From Lachnospiraceae bacterium (lineage in GTDB: Bacteria; Bacillota; Clostridia; Lachnospirales; Lachnospiraceae), in NCBI GenBank assembly GCA_016294075.1, contig JAEDCQ010000001.1:248001-312000 (forward strand): 64,000 bases of DNA, read 5' to 3'. Positions 53,371 to 62,665 of this stretch are shown one piece after another. A model generated the notes under the pieces. That model was not told where the DNA came from. It was given only the letters and a program-made list of their open reading frames with translations, and ran no database searches. Position 1 is the first letter of the stretch. Each line of letters opens with the position of its first letter. The translations under genes were made by a program, and so were the position numbers.

Positions 53371-56184
53371 ATGGCAAAAACAATCAGAAAGGTTCTGGGG
53401 GCATTATTTATTATATCTGCATTGATTTTAACCCAGATACCAATGCCGGAGGCTTTTGCGGCAAATGCAGTAGAAGATTTTCAAAAGGACAGGGATACAC
53501 TTGTACAATATACAGGCACGGCAACAGCCGTGTCTGTTCCTGATACAGTAAAAAAAATCGGTGAAGAAGCTTTTGCCCAAAATGAGGATATTGGTTCCGT
53601 AAATGTAGGAAAAAATGTAACGGAAATTGCTTCTTCTGCTTTTACAGGCTGTAAATATCTTACGAGTGTAACAGTCCCGGACAATGTTATTTCCATCGGC
53701 GATTATGTATTCAGCGGATGTGAATATTTATCAAAGGTAAAAATCGGTGAATCTGTTGAAAAAATCGGCAGCGGTGTTTTTGCCGGTTGTAATTCTCTTT
53801 CTTCTGTTGAAATTGATGAAGATAATGAAAATTTTTTGGTGGAGAAAGGGGTATTATATAATGCGAAGAAAGAAAATCTTATTTCTTATCTGAATGGATA
53901 TAGCTCTGATACATATAATATGCCGGATTCCGTAAAGAATATTGAACCGTATTCATTTTGGGGAAATGAGACCTTGGAATATATTCATTTAAGCAGCTAT
54001 CTGGAAGAAATTCCGGGATATGCATTCTCAAATTGTAAAAACTTAAAAAATATTACGATTCCTTATTCAGTAGACAGCATTGATGCAAAAGCATTTGAAA
54101 ATTGTGTATCCTTATCGGATGTCACGATTCCTGCATCTGTAAAATATATTGATTCAACTGCTTTTGACGGGTGCCGGAAATTAAATATTATTGCGGATAA
54201 GGGAACGGCAGGATATGAATTTTATCAGGAATATCTTTCACGTTCAAAAGCGGAAGAGACAGAAAAAGAAGATATTATTGTTCCCGGGACATCCTATGAT
54301 GCCTCTAAGGAAGATGGTATCGCATCAAATGATGCAAGCATAAAAAATGCGGCAAATGATCCAAGTAATGTGGATTATATGCCTTCATCCGACCCGCTTG
54401 CCACACAGGATGATGATTCTGTAAAGGCAAAAACACTTGTAGTGGGTGGTAATGCCATATTGTTTATGGATTCCGCCGAAGCTGTTGTATATGGCGGCAA
54501 GCAGGAGAATACGAATACATTTGAAAGTAATTTCGCAAGTAACAATACGCAGATTGTCAAACCGCAGGATGAATCTGTTCGAACACCTTCACAGCTTGTT
54601 TATGATCAGACAAAGGGTGGTTATCTTCCAAAATATGCGGTTTTGGAGAATAAAATTGCCACGCAGGGATTTTATGCTGACGATACGCTTTCTTCTTATA
54701 CCATTCCAAATGGTGTAGAGACGATTGGTGATTTTGCGTTTGCACGAAGCAGTCTGGAAACGGTTGTGATTCCGGATGGAGTCACGTCCATAGGATTTGG
54801 GGCATTTTATCATTGTGATAATTTGTCACAGGTCTCTATTCCGTCAAGTGTACAAACGATAGAAGACTATGCATTTATGAATACCCCGTATTTGAATTCT
54901 TTTTTGGAAAGCGGTGACAGCCCGTATCTTGTAGTAGGAGATAATATTCTTCTTGCTTATAAAGGAAGCGGTTCTGAGGTCATTATTCCCGAAGGAATCA
55001 AGCAGATTGCACCGGGATGTTTTAGTAACCATTCTGAAATTAAATCATTGAGATTACCGGATTCGCTGCAGATTGTCGGGGAGGATGCATTTAATGGCTG
55101 TAGTAATCTTCGTAATGTTTCCGGTGGTTCTAATGTAACCGAAATTCGTGACAGGGCATTTATGAATTGCCCGTTAGACAATTTCGTTTTACCGGCTTCC
55201 ATTGAAAAAATCGGGTTAAGGGCAATTGATTTTTCCCAGACCGATAAAACGGAAGAAACAAAGGTAGTTGTTTTAGCCGCTTCTGACCCGCCGCAGATTT
55301 ATGTTGGAAAAGATTCCAAACGATTAAGTAATGTTTCATTCAGGGATGATGCTCTTAAAGGGGTAAATATCGTTGTGGTTCCGACAGATTGTGATAATTA
55401 TAAAGGAACTGTTTTAGATTCTTCCTTACCGGGTTTTTCGGGGTTTATTGTTACCTTGGATGAAAGCAGCCGGATGGCAAAAGTGAAAGAATGTCTGGCA
55501 TCATCTTCAGAGGCACTTGCAGCACTTCCAAAGTCCTTTATGATAAATAACATAACGTATATGATTCCTGACGATGATTATAAATTATCAGCTAATCGTC
55601 ATTATGGTGTTACAGGACGAAATGTGACAGTGGAATATAATAGTGAGCGTACCGATAATATATCTGCTGTTTTTGCCGGCGACGAAACGGTCGGTATACT
55701 CGCTATTGATTCGGATGTGAATGCAGAAAAAAGAATTCAGGCTGCATATTCAGAACTGTTTGGCGGTTCAATACCGGATATGGCAGGATTTTCAATTAAA
55801 TTGACGGATGAAACCGGTTATATCCCGATTACAAAATTCGGAAAGGAAGAGTTGACGATTACCATGCCGATACCGGAAACCATAAAAGGGAATCGTTACA
55901 GAGTTGTCTGTCTTGATGAGGACGGTCAGTTAGAAGAGGCAGATTCGGTGACAGAAGGGGATCGCATCCGTTTTAAGACAACGCATCTGTCCGACTATGC
56001 AATTTATGCTACCGGGGATGAGGCAGTATCTTTATCTTTGGAAAATGGTAAATTAGTAAAGAATTATAAAAAGGATGCTTCACCGGATACGGGAGATAAT
56101 AGTCTGCCGGTTAATTATGTATTTGCTCTCGGTATTTCTCTGATAGGTATAATCCTGATATTATATCGAAGGAAAAAAATTTAA
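53371..56184 (+). CDS. second BspA-like leucine-rich-repeat surface protein with sorting signal
   Basis: 937 residues, a shorter paralogue of the preceding protein. Signal peptide to about 31 (RKVLGALFIISALILTQIPMPEAFA). LRR_5 repeats at about 55-260 (TEIASSAFTGCKYLTSVTVPDNV and similar) and 430-620. A Ser/Asp-rich, repeat-free stretch separates the two blocks. A C-terminal domain shares MPIPET and FKTTHLSDYAIYAT with the MPIPDAL and TATHFSPYTIYV of the larger protein, so both end in a related beta domain. The sorting signal is S904-P-D-T-G908, then a hydrophobic helix and RRKKI. It follows the large gene by 55 bases and is in the same operon as srtB. It ends in a strong terminator. Confidence 0.87.
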   Translation: MAKTIRKVLGALFIISALILTQIPMPEAFAANAVEDFQKDRDTLVQYTGTATAVSVPDTVKKIGEEAFAQNEDIGSVNVGKNVTEIASSAFTGCKYLTSVTVPDNVISIGDYVFSGCEYLSKVKIGESVEKIGSGVFAGCNSLSSVEIDEDNENFLVEKGVLYNAKKENLISYLNGYSSDTYNMPDSVKNIEPYSFWGNETLEYIHLSSYLEEIPGYAFSNCKNLKNITIPYSVDSIDAKAFENCVSLSDVTIPASVKYIDSTAFDGCRKLNIIADKGTAGYEFYQEYLSRSKAEETEKEDIIVPGTSYDASKEDGIASNDASIKNAANDPSNVDYMPSSDPLATQDDDSVKAKTLVVGGNAILFMDSAEAVVYGGKQENTNTFESNFASNNTQIVKPQDESVRTPSQLVYDQTKGGYLPKYAVLENKIATQGFYADDTLSSYTIPNGVETIGDFAFARSSLETVVIPDGVTSIGFGAFYHCDNLSQVSIPSSVQTIEDYAFMNTPYLNSFLESGDSPYLVVGDNILLAYKGSGSEVIIPEGIKQIAPGCFSNHSEIKSLRLPDSLQIVGEDAFNGCSNLRNVSGGSNVTEIRDRAFMNCPLDNFVLPASIEKIGLRAIDFSQTDKTEETKVVVLAASDPPQIYVGKDSKRLSNVSFRDDALKGVNIVVVPTDCDNYKGTVLDSSLPGFSGFIVTLDESSRMAKVKECLASSSEALAALPKSFMINNITYMIPDDDYKLSANRHYGVTGRNVTVEYNSERTDNISAVFAGDETVGILAIDSDVNAEKRIQAAYSELFGGSIPDMAGFSIKLTDETGYIPITKFGKEELTITMPIPETIKGNRYRVVCLDEDGQLEEADSVTEGDRIRFKTTHLSDYAIYATGDEAVSLSLENGKLVKNYKKDASPDTGDNSLPVNYVFALGISLIGIILILYRRKKI

Positions 56185-56196
56185 CTCAGTAATATA

Positions 56197-56234
56197 AACA
56201 GTGAATTTTCTCGTGTAAAGTTCACTGTTTTTTT
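56197..56234 (+). terminator. terminator after the LRR operon
   Basis: AACAGTGAA and TTCACTGTT form a 9-bp stem with a 15-base loop followed by at least five Ts. Confidence 0.85.
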
Positions 56235-56242
56235 ATTTCGTA

Positions 56243-56271
56243 TTGACACAACTTGCATGATTGTATACAAT
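56243..56271 (+). promoter_or_regulatory. promoter with GntR-type palindrome
   Basis: TTGACA at 56243-56248, 17 bases, TACAAT at 56266-56271. The perfect palindrome TTGTATACAA at 56261-56270 overlaps the -10 and contains GTATAC, the core GT-N2-AC of FadR-subfamily GntR operators. The operon encodes such a regulator as its second gene. Confidence 0.65.
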
Positions 56272-56361
56272 TATACGAGATTAATGGGTATAAGATTTTT
56301 TATGATTATTAATTCTACAGATGTATAATACGCCGTAAATGAGGCAGAATGTGAGGTAATT

Positions 56362-57798
56362 ATGATAGAGAATAGCGAATATTTTGTAAATCGTCCGGTT
56401 TATATGAATGAAAGAACCAATCTTTTAGAGATTGAAGAGCATATGTATATTCTTGATGATGTTGAAAAACCGAATGTTTTTCGTAATATGTTTCCATATT
56501 CCGAGGTGCCGAAAATCCCTTTTAATGATAGGATTGTTCCTCATGATTTACCAAAGGATATTTGGATTACGGATACAACCTTTCGTGACGGACAGCAGTC
56601 CCGAGCTCCCTATTCTACAGAACAGATTGTAACAATTTATGATTATTTACATAAGCTTGGCGGTCCTAATGGTATGATTCGTGCGAGTGAATTCTTTTTA
56701 TACAGTAAAAAAGACCGTGATGCTGTATATAAGTGTTTAGAACGCGGATATGAATTTCCGGAGGTTACCAGTTGGATTCGCGCCAGTAAGGAAGATTTTA
56801 AATTGGTAAAAGAAATCGGTATGAAAGAAACAGGTATTTTAGTAAGCTGTTCCGATTATCATATTTTCCTGAAGCTAAAGATGACAAGAAGACAGGCTAT
56901 GGACCATTATTTAAGTGTTGTACGTGACTGTTTAGAGGAGGGTATCAGCGTACGCTGCCATTTAGAGGATATTACGAGAGCGGATATTTACGGCTATGTA
57001 GTTCCGTTTTGTCATGAACTGATGCGGTTAAGTGAGGAATATAAAATCCCGATTAAGGTACGTGCCTGTGATACAATGGGATATGGTGTAAATTTCCCCG
57101 GTGCCGTTATTCCGAGAAGTGTCCAGGGAATTATTTATGCACTAAATAAACATGCCGGTGTTCCGCATGAGATGTTAGAATGGCATGGACATAATGACTT
57201 TTATAAAGCAGTTACCAATTCCACGACAGCATGGCTGTATGGCTGCTCCGGTATTAATACTTCTTTGTTCGGTATCGGTGAGAGAACCGGGAATACTCCG
57301 CTCGAGGCAATGGTATTTGAATATGCTCAATTAAAAGGACATTTAAACGGTATGGATACAACCGTGATTACAGAGCTTGCGGAATACTACGAGAAAGAAA
57401 TCGGATATCAGATTCCGCCGCGTACTCCATTTGTAGGTAAAAATTTTAATGTTACGAGAGCCGGTGTTCATGCGGATGGTTTATTAAAGAATGAAGAAAT
57501 ATACAATATATTTGATACTGAAAAATTTTTAAACCGTCCGGTATTATGTGCAGTTTCAAACACTTCAGGACTTGCAGGAATAGCCCATTGGATTAATACT
57601 TATTACCGGCTTCCCGAAGAAATGCATGTGGATAAGCATTGCGAATTGGTAGAGGAAGTCAAGAAATGGGTAGATGAAGAGTATCTTGGTGGACGTGTGA
57701 CGGTATTAACGGACAATGAACTGGTTACGGTTATTGATAAGAACTGTAAAAAACTTGGTTATACATTAGAAAGAGGATGTTTTAAGAAAAATGAATAA
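56362..57798 (+). CDS. candidate Re-citrate synthase (homocitrate/isopropylmalate synthase family)
   Basis: 478 residues. An HMGL-like aldolase barrel: DTTFRDGQQS at 71-80 with the catalytic acid and arginine, and the metal-binding HGHND at 275-279. A 60-residue N-terminal extension and a C-terminal helical part without the LeuA regulatory domain separate it from isopropylmalate synthases. The downstream NADP-isocitrate dehydrogenase suggests the product is citrate, as in the Re-citrate synthases described in Clostridium kluyveri and relatives, making this the first step of the oxidative branch to 2-oxoglutarate. Homocitrate synthase or citramalate synthase remain possible. No Si-type citrate synthase is visible in this window. 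No aconitase gene is adjacent. GAGGTAATT precedes the ATG. Confidence 0.7.
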   Translation: MIENSEYFVNRPVYMNERTNLLEIEEHMYILDDVEKPNVFRNMFPYSEVPKIPFNDRIVPHDLPKDIWITDTTFRDGQQSRAPYSTEQIVTIYDYLHKLGGPNGMIRASEFFLYSKKDRDAVYKCLERGYEFPEVTSWIRASKEDFKLVKEIGMKETGILVSCSDYHIFLKLKMTRRQAMDHYLSVVRDCLEEGISVRCHLEDITRADIYGYVVPFCHELMRLSEEYKIPIKVRACDTMGYGVNFPGAVIPRSVQGIIYALNKHAGVPHEMLEWHGHNDFYKAVTNSTTAWLYGCSGINTSLFGIGERTGNTPLEAMVFEYAQLKGHLNGMDTTVITELAEYYEKEIGYQIPPRTPFVGKNFNVTRAGVHADGLLKNEEIYNIFDTEKFLNRPVLCAVSNTSGLAGIAHWINTYYRLPEEMHVDKHCELVEEVKKWVDEEYLGGRVTVLTDNELVTVIDKNCKKLGYTLERGCFKKNE

Positions 57799-58537
57799 TC
57801 GATATGATGTGAAACAGGAAGTAACGGATAAATATTCATTGCGTGGCAGGGTGTTTAATAAGCTTAGGGCAGATATTTTAAGTGGAAAATATAAAGAGAA
57901 CGAAGAACTACGCGAAGTGGCAATCGGGGAAGAACTTGGTGTCAGCAGAACGCCGGTTCGCGAAGCGTTCCGTCAATTGGAGTTGGAAGGGTTAATTCAG
58001 ATTATTCCGAACAAAGGTGCATATGTTACCGGTATAACAGTTAAGGATGTGAAGGATATATACATGATTCGTTCCAAGCTGGAAGGATTATGTGCATATT
58101 GGGCCACCATACACATTACCGACGAACAGATGGAGGAATTGGAAGAAAACATTTATTTATCCAAGTTTCATGCACAGAAAGGTCATATGGAACAGATTGC
58201 AGATTTGGACAATCGTTTTCATGAGGTTTTGTATGAAGCATGTAACTCAAAGATGTTAGAGCATCAGCTGAGGGATTTTCACGATTATGTATTGCGTGTA
58301 CGTAAGAAAACATTGTCGCAGTTTAAACGTAGTACGGAATCCACGTTAGAGCATGAGAAGATATTTGAAGCAATAAAGAATAAGAAACCGCAGGAAGCAG
58401 AGAAACTTGCAAATCAGCACATTGTAAATGCTTATAAAAATATGGTAAAAAACGGATTGTATGAAGCCTATGGACAGGAAACGTCCAAAGAAGATGAATT
58501 CTTTTATGGAACAGATACAGATAATATGTTAGAATAA
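57791..58537 (+). CDS. GntR-family regulator with FCD domain
   Basis: 248 residues. Winged helix-turn-helix at about 17-85 ([53 protein letters not shown]) and an FCD ligand-binding domain from about 95 to 220 ([30 protein letters not shown]), of the FadR subfamily, which binds small carboxylates often through a metal. It overlaps the upstream gene by 8 bases. Control of this citrate/isocitrate operon, with a palindrome at its promoter, makes citrate, 2-oxoglutarate or another dicarboxylate a natural effector candidate; this is inference. Confidence 0.87.
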   Translation: MNNRYDVKQEVTDKYSLRGRVFNKLRADILSGKYKENEELREVAIGEELGVSRTPVREAFRQLELEGLIQIIPNKGAYVTGITVKDVKDIYMIRSKLEGLCAYWATIHITDEQMEELEENIYLSKFHAQKGHMEQIADLDNRFHEVLYEACNSKMLEHQLRDFHDYVLRVRKKTLSQFKRSTESTLEHEKIFEAIKNKKPQEAEKLANQHIVNAYKNMVKNGLYEAYGQETSKEDEFFYGTDTDNMLE

Positions 58538-58575
58538 TACCCATTAGGATTATAACCACGGCAAAGGAGATTAAA

Positions 58576-59787
58576 ATGGACAAGATTAAAATGACGACAC
58601 CTTTAGTTGAGATGGATGGGGATGAAATGACCCGTATTCTCTGGAAAATGATTAAGGATGAGTTACTGATTCCCTATATTGATTTAAAGACAGAGTATTA
58701 TGATCTCGGATTAGAATATCGTAATGAAACAAACGATCAGGTAACGGTTGATTCGGCGAATGCAACATTAAAATACGGTGTTGCCGTAAAATGTGCAACC
58801 ATTACTCCTAATGCAGCCAGAATGACAGAATACAATTTAAAAGAAATGTGGAAAAGCCCTAACGGAACGATTCGTGCCATGTTAGACGGAACGGTATTCC
58901 GTACCCCTATTATTGTTAAAGGTATTGAGCCATGTGTACGCAATTGGGAGAAACCGATTACTCTTGCGAGACATGCCTATGGAGACGTATATAAAAATGT
59001 TGAGATTAAAGTGCCGGGGGCAGGTAAAGCAGAGCTGGTTTTCACTGCAGAGGATGGCAGTGAAACAAGAGAAGTAATCCATGAATTCAAAGGTGCCGGT
59101 GTTATACAGGGTATGCATAATACGGATAAATCCATTTCAAGCTTTGCCAGAGCATGCTTTTCATATGCACTTGACTTAAAGCAGGATATCTGGTTTGCAA
59201 CAAAGGATACGATTTCCAAAAAATATGACCATACCTTTAAGGATATTTTCCAGGAAATCTATGATGCAGAATATAAGGATAAATTTGAAGAAGCAGGCAT
59301 TGAATACTTCTATACCTTAATTGATGATGCGGTTGCCCGTGTTATGAAATCAAAGGGTGGATTCATCTGGGCATGTAAGAACTATGACGGTGACGTTATG
59401 AGTGATATGGTATCGTCAGCATTCGGTTCTCTCGCGATGATGACAAGTGTACTTGTGTCTCCAAGCGGTGTTTATGAATATGAAGCAGCACATGGTACCG
59501 TACAGCGTCATTATTATAAGCATCTGAAGGGAGAGGAGACCTCTACCAATTCCGTAGCAACCATTTTTGCATGGACAGGTGCTCTTAGAAAACGTGGAGA
59601 ATTAGACTCCAATAAAGCATTGATGGATTTTGCGGATGCATTGGAGAAAGCAACCTTATCTACAATTGAATCCGGTAAGATGACAAAGGATCTCGCCCTG
59701 ATTACTTCACTTTCAGATGTAACGGTACTGAATAGTCAGGATTTTATTAAGGCAATCAGAGAGGAATTGGAAAAATTATTGGCGTAG
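58576..59787 (+). CDS. icd: NADP-dependent isocitrate dehydrogenase
   Basis: 403 residues of the eukaryote-like homodimeric type II enzyme: [23 protein letters not shown] at the start, [37 protein letters not shown] with the substrate serine and arginines, [24 protein letters not shown] and [11 protein letters not shown]. It oxidises isocitrate to 2-oxoglutarate and CO2, making NADPH. Its position after a candidate citrate synthase and a GntR regulator suggests a glutamate-forming branch rather than a full cycle. AAAGGAG precedes the ATG; a strong terminator follows. Confidence 0.95.
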   Translation: MDKIKMTTPLVEMDGDEMTRILWKMIKDELLIPYIDLKTEYYDLGLEYRNETNDQVTVDSANATLKYGVAVKCATITPNAARMTEYNLKEMWKSPNGTIRAMLDGTVFRTPIIVKGIEPCVRNWEKPITLARHAYGDVYKNVEIKVPGAGKAELVFTAEDGSETREVIHEFKGAGVIQGMHNTDKSISSFARACFSYALDLKQDIWFATKDTISKKYDHTFKDIFQEIYDAEYKDKFEEAGIEYFYTLIDDAVARVMKSKGGFIWACKNYDGDVMSDMVSSAFGSLAMMTSVLVSPSGVYEYEAAHGTVQRHYYKHLKGEETSTNSVATIFAWTGALRKRGELDSNKALMDFADALEKATLSTIESGKMTKDLALITSLSDVTVLNSQDFIKAIREELEKLLA

Positions 59788-59800
59788 TTAATTTTATGCA

Positions 59801-59853
59801 TAAAAAAGATGATACTCAAGCGTGTCACATGCTGTGAATATCATCTTTTTTTA
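59801..59853. terminator. terminator after icd
   Basis: TAAAAAAGATGATA and TATCATCTTTTTTTA form a 14-bp stem around a 24-base loop that holds a weak inner stem. It lies between convergent genes and can work in both directions. Confidence 0.8.
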
Positions 59854-59876
59854 TGTATAAGTTACTGCACATGTTG

Positions 59877-61793
59877 TTAGGAAGATATTTCTTCCCATTT
59901 CTCATATGCTGTTTCCAATTTGGATGAAATATCATCCTTTTCCGTTTGAAGCTGCATTAATTTTGCAGAATTATTACAATATTCATCAGTAGCCATAAGA
60001 GAGTCTATCTCGGAACTTCGGTTCTCTAATTTCTCAATTTCAGCCTCTAATTTTGCAATTTCATTTTCACGTTTACGGGCTGCTGCCTGCAACTCTTTCC
60101 GGGCTTTCCATTCCAATTTGCTGTCGCTTTGTGAAGCAGGAGAAACAGATATTTCTGTATTAGAAGAAATATCTGTTGAAAAACCGACATTTTCTTTCTT
60201 CTCGAGATAGTAATCATAATTTCCCAGATAATTAATAAATCCGTTTTGCGTTAAATCGAGGATACGTGAAGCCGTTCGATTGATAAAATAACGGTCATGG
60301 GATACATATAGAACAGTTCCGGTATAGGAATTCAGTGCATCTTCCAAAATCTCCTTGGATGTTATATCAAGATGATTGGTCGGTTCGTCTAATATTAGAA
60401 AGTTTGCCTGGGAGAGCATCAGCTTTGCTAAAAGTACACGACCCTTTTCACCGCCGCTTAATGAGGAAACCATTTTAAAAACATCTTCACCGGTAAATAG
60501 AAAAGCAGCTAAAACATTGCGTATTTCCGTATTGGTTAAACTTGGATAATCATCTGAAATTTCATCAAATATAGTCTTGTTTTCGTGTAAAACGTGATGT
60601 TCCTGATCATAATATCCGATTACAACATTTGAGCCTGTTGTTATTGTGCCGGCATCAGCAGGAATGATTTGATTGATTATTTTTAAAAAGGTAGATTTTC
60701 CGGTTCCGTTATCTCCGATAATGGCAACATGTTCCCCTTTTTTGATAAAGCAGGAGAGTTCATGAAAAAGAACGTTGCTATCAAATGCTTTGGATAAATC
60801 TTTTATTGTTAGCACATCATTTCCGCTCTCAAAACGTGGAGTCAGAGTCAGGTGCATGGAGGCATTTTCTTCGGACGGTTTATCTACGACTTCCATTTTT
60901 TGCAGCATTTTTTCACGACTTTCGGCTCGTTTAATGGATTTTTCGCGATTAAAGGAGCGAAGCTTTTTAATGACTTCTTCCTGATGTTTGATTTCCCGTT
61001 GGTTATTTCGGTATGCATTTACAGCCGCAATACGGAGTATTTCTTTTTTTGTGGCATAATCAGTATAATTGCCGATAAAAGTAGACATATGCCCGTTTTC
61101 CAATTCCAGAACCTTGTTTACGATTTTGTCCAGAAAATAACGGTCGTGGGATACAATAAATACAGTTCCCCTATAATTTAACAGATAGTTTTCGAGCCAC
61201 ATGATGGCATTCATGTCTAAATGGTTTGTAGGCTCATCCAGGATGATTAAGTCAGGTTTTGTAACAAGAAGTTTACCGAGTGCAACACGCGTTTTCTGGC
61301 CCCCTGATAAGGTTGAAATATCTCTGTTAAAATCATCAGAACTAAATCCAAGTCCCTTTAAGACACCGGTTATTTCACTGCGATAGGTTAAACCACCTTC
61401 CCTTTCAAAGCGCTGGGAAGCTAAGGTGTATTTTTCCACTAACTCCTCAAGATTTTTGCCGTCTAAGTGACTCATTTTATGTTCCATATCACGAAGCTGT
61501 TCTTCTAATGTAATCAAATCCTGTCTGACGGATAAAAGTTCATTATAAATTGATTTTGTACTTGATAAAAGTGCATTTTGAGGAAGATAACCGACCGTTG
61601 TGTCTTTTGCAAGTGTAACAAGACCATCATCCGGCATCATTTCCCCCATGATAATTCGCAAAAGAGTAGTCTTTCCGCAACCGTTTATACCTATCAGGGC
61701 AGCTTTATCATTTTCGTTTATATGAAAACTGACATCCTTTAATAAATGGTTGTCAATGAATGTTTTATTTATGTTCTGGCAGGATAAAATCAT
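59877..61793 (-). CDS. ABC-F family ATPase
   Basis: 638 residues, two ABC domains and no membrane segment. Domain 1: Walker A GINGCGKTT, signature LSGGQKTRVALGKLL, Walker B LIILDEPTNHLD. Domain 2: GDNGTGKST, LSGGEKGRVLLAKLML, LILDEPTNHLD. The linker between them (about 240-310) is helical and basic, as in the ribosome-acting members. The C-terminal coiled coil (KARKELQAAARKRENEIAKLEAEIEKLENRSSEID) is typical of the Uup/YdiF group. It likely acts on the ribosome (translation factor, or protection from antibiotics); which is not determinable. The chosen start follows AAGGA better than an ATG four codons upstream. A divergent promoter pair is shared with rex. Confidence 0.88.
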   Translation of the reverse strand: MILSCQNINKTFIDNHLLKDVSFHINENDKAALIGINGCGKTTLLRIIMGEMMPDDGLVTLAKDTTVGYLPQNALLSSTKSIYNELLSVRQDLITLEEQLRDMEHKMSHLDGKNLEELVEKYTLASQRFEREGGLTYRSEITGVLKGLGFSSDDFNRDISTLSGGQKTRVALGKLLVTKPDLIILDEPTNHLDMNAIMWLENYLLNYRGTVFIVSHDRYFLDKIVNKVLELENGHMSTFIGNYTDYATKKEILRIAAVNAYRNNQREIKHQEEVIKKLRSFNREKSIKRAESREKMLQKMEVVDKPSEENASMHLTLTPRFESGNDVLTIKDLSKAFDSNVLFHELSCFIKKGEHVAIIGDNGTGKSTFLKIINQIIPADAGTITTGSNVVIGYYDQEHHVLHENKTIFDEISDDYPSLTNTEIRNVLAAFLFTGEDVFKMVSSLSGGEKGRVLLAKLMLSQANFLILDEPTNHLDITSKEILEDALNSYTGTVLYVSHDRYFINRTASRILDLTQNGFINYLGNYDYYLEKKENVGFSTDISSNTEISVSPASQSDSKLEWKARKELQAAARKRENEIAKLEAEIEKLENRSSEIDSLMATDEYCNNSAKLMQLQTEKDDISSKLETAYEKWEEISS

Positions 61794-61831
61794 TCTGTTT
61801 TCCATTCCTTTTAACTGTTATTTTCTTTGTT

Positions 61832-61860
61832 ATCTTACAAGTTTGTTTATATTATGTCAA
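61832..61860 (-). promoter_or_regulatory. promoter of the ABC-F gene
   Basis: On the minus strand TTGACA (61860-61855), 17 bases, TAAGAT (61837-61832). It is back to back with the rex promoter. Confidence 0.65.
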
Positions 61861-61875
61861 TAAACAAGAGTTCAA

Positions 61876-61905
61876 TTGACAATAATTTAACAAAAGGAGT
61901 ATAAT
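61876..61905 (+). promoter_or_regulatory. rex promoter overlapped by a Rex operator
   Basis: TTGACA at 61876-61881, 18 bases, TATAAT at 61900-61905. The stretch 61876-61893, TTGACAATAATTTAACAA, differs from the Rex consensus TTGTTAA-N4-TTAACAA at only two positions. Rex would block its own promoter when NADH is low. Confidence 0.75.
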
Positions 61906-61954
61906 ATGAAAGACAAAACAATTTTACTGTTATGCGAAAGGGATAGGTACCTAT

Positions 61955-62623
61955 ATGGAAAAAAGCAATGTGCAGGTTCCGTTGCGGGAAAGGGATATTT
62001 CTTCCACAAAGGACATTTCACAGGCAGTTATTACAAGACTACCGCGGTATTTCCGTTATCTTGGAGATTTGAAGGATGCCGGAGTGGAACGAATTTCAAG
62101 TCAGGAATTAAGCCGCATTATGCGTGTGACGGCCTCACAGGTCAGACAGGACTTTAATCATTTCGGAGGATTCGGCCAGCAGGGGTATGGATACAATGTG
62201 GAATATCTTTATGTGGAAATAGCTAAAATTCTTGGACTTAATCAGTTGCATCGTCTGATTATAATCGGTGCGGGAAATTTAGGGCAGGCACTTGCAAATT
62301 ATATGAATTTTGAAAAACGAGGTTTTATCATAACCGGAATTTTCGACATAAATACAGAATTGATAGGGGAAAAAATTCGTAATATTCCGATACAGCCGAT
62401 GGAAAAAATGAAAAGCTTTGTACAGGAAAATGATGTGGATATTGCAGTGTTGACCGTTCCAAAGTCCAGTGCCATAAAGGTGGCAGAGCAGCTTGTGGAA
62501 TGCGGAATAAGAGGAATATGGAATTTTGCACATATTGATTTAGAGGTCCCTGATAATGTGCTTGTTGAAAATGTGCATTTATCGGACAGTTTGATGAAAT
62601 TGTCCTATCTGATTTCAAAATAG
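61955..62623 (+). CDS. rex: redox-sensing transcriptional repressor Rex
   Basis: 222 residues. Winged helix at about 15-85 (ITRLPRYFRYLGDLKDAGVERISSQELSRIMRVTASQVRQDFNHFGGFGQQGYGY), Rossmann domain from about 100 with GAGNLG at 105-110 that senses NADH/NAD. NADH binding releases DNA, turning on fermentation and respiratory genes. A C-terminal swapped helix ends the protein. AGGTACCTAT precedes the ATG at the right distance. The operator in its own promoter predicts autoregulation. Confidence 0.95.
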   Translation: MEKSNVQVPLRERDISSTKDISQAVITRLPRYFRYLGDLKDAGVERISSQELSRIMRVTASQVRQDFNHFGGFGQQGYGYNVEYLYVEIAKILGLNQLHRLIIIGAGNLGQALANYMNFEKRGFIITGIFDINTELIGEKIRNIPIQPMEKMKSFVQENDVDIAVLTVPKSSAIKVAEQLVECGIRGIWNFAHIDLEVPDNVLVENVHLSDSLMKLSYLISK

Positions 62624-62665
62624 CGGATAAGCCGGGATTGTTATTACATATATAGGGATAAAACA

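Noticed and set aside
61906..62157. An 83-codon open frame with a perfect AAAAGGAG site just before rex.
   Set aside because: The AGGAG and ATG overlap and directly follow the TATAAT of the rex promoter, so the ATG lies before or at the transcription start; the frame overlaps rex and the protein looks random.
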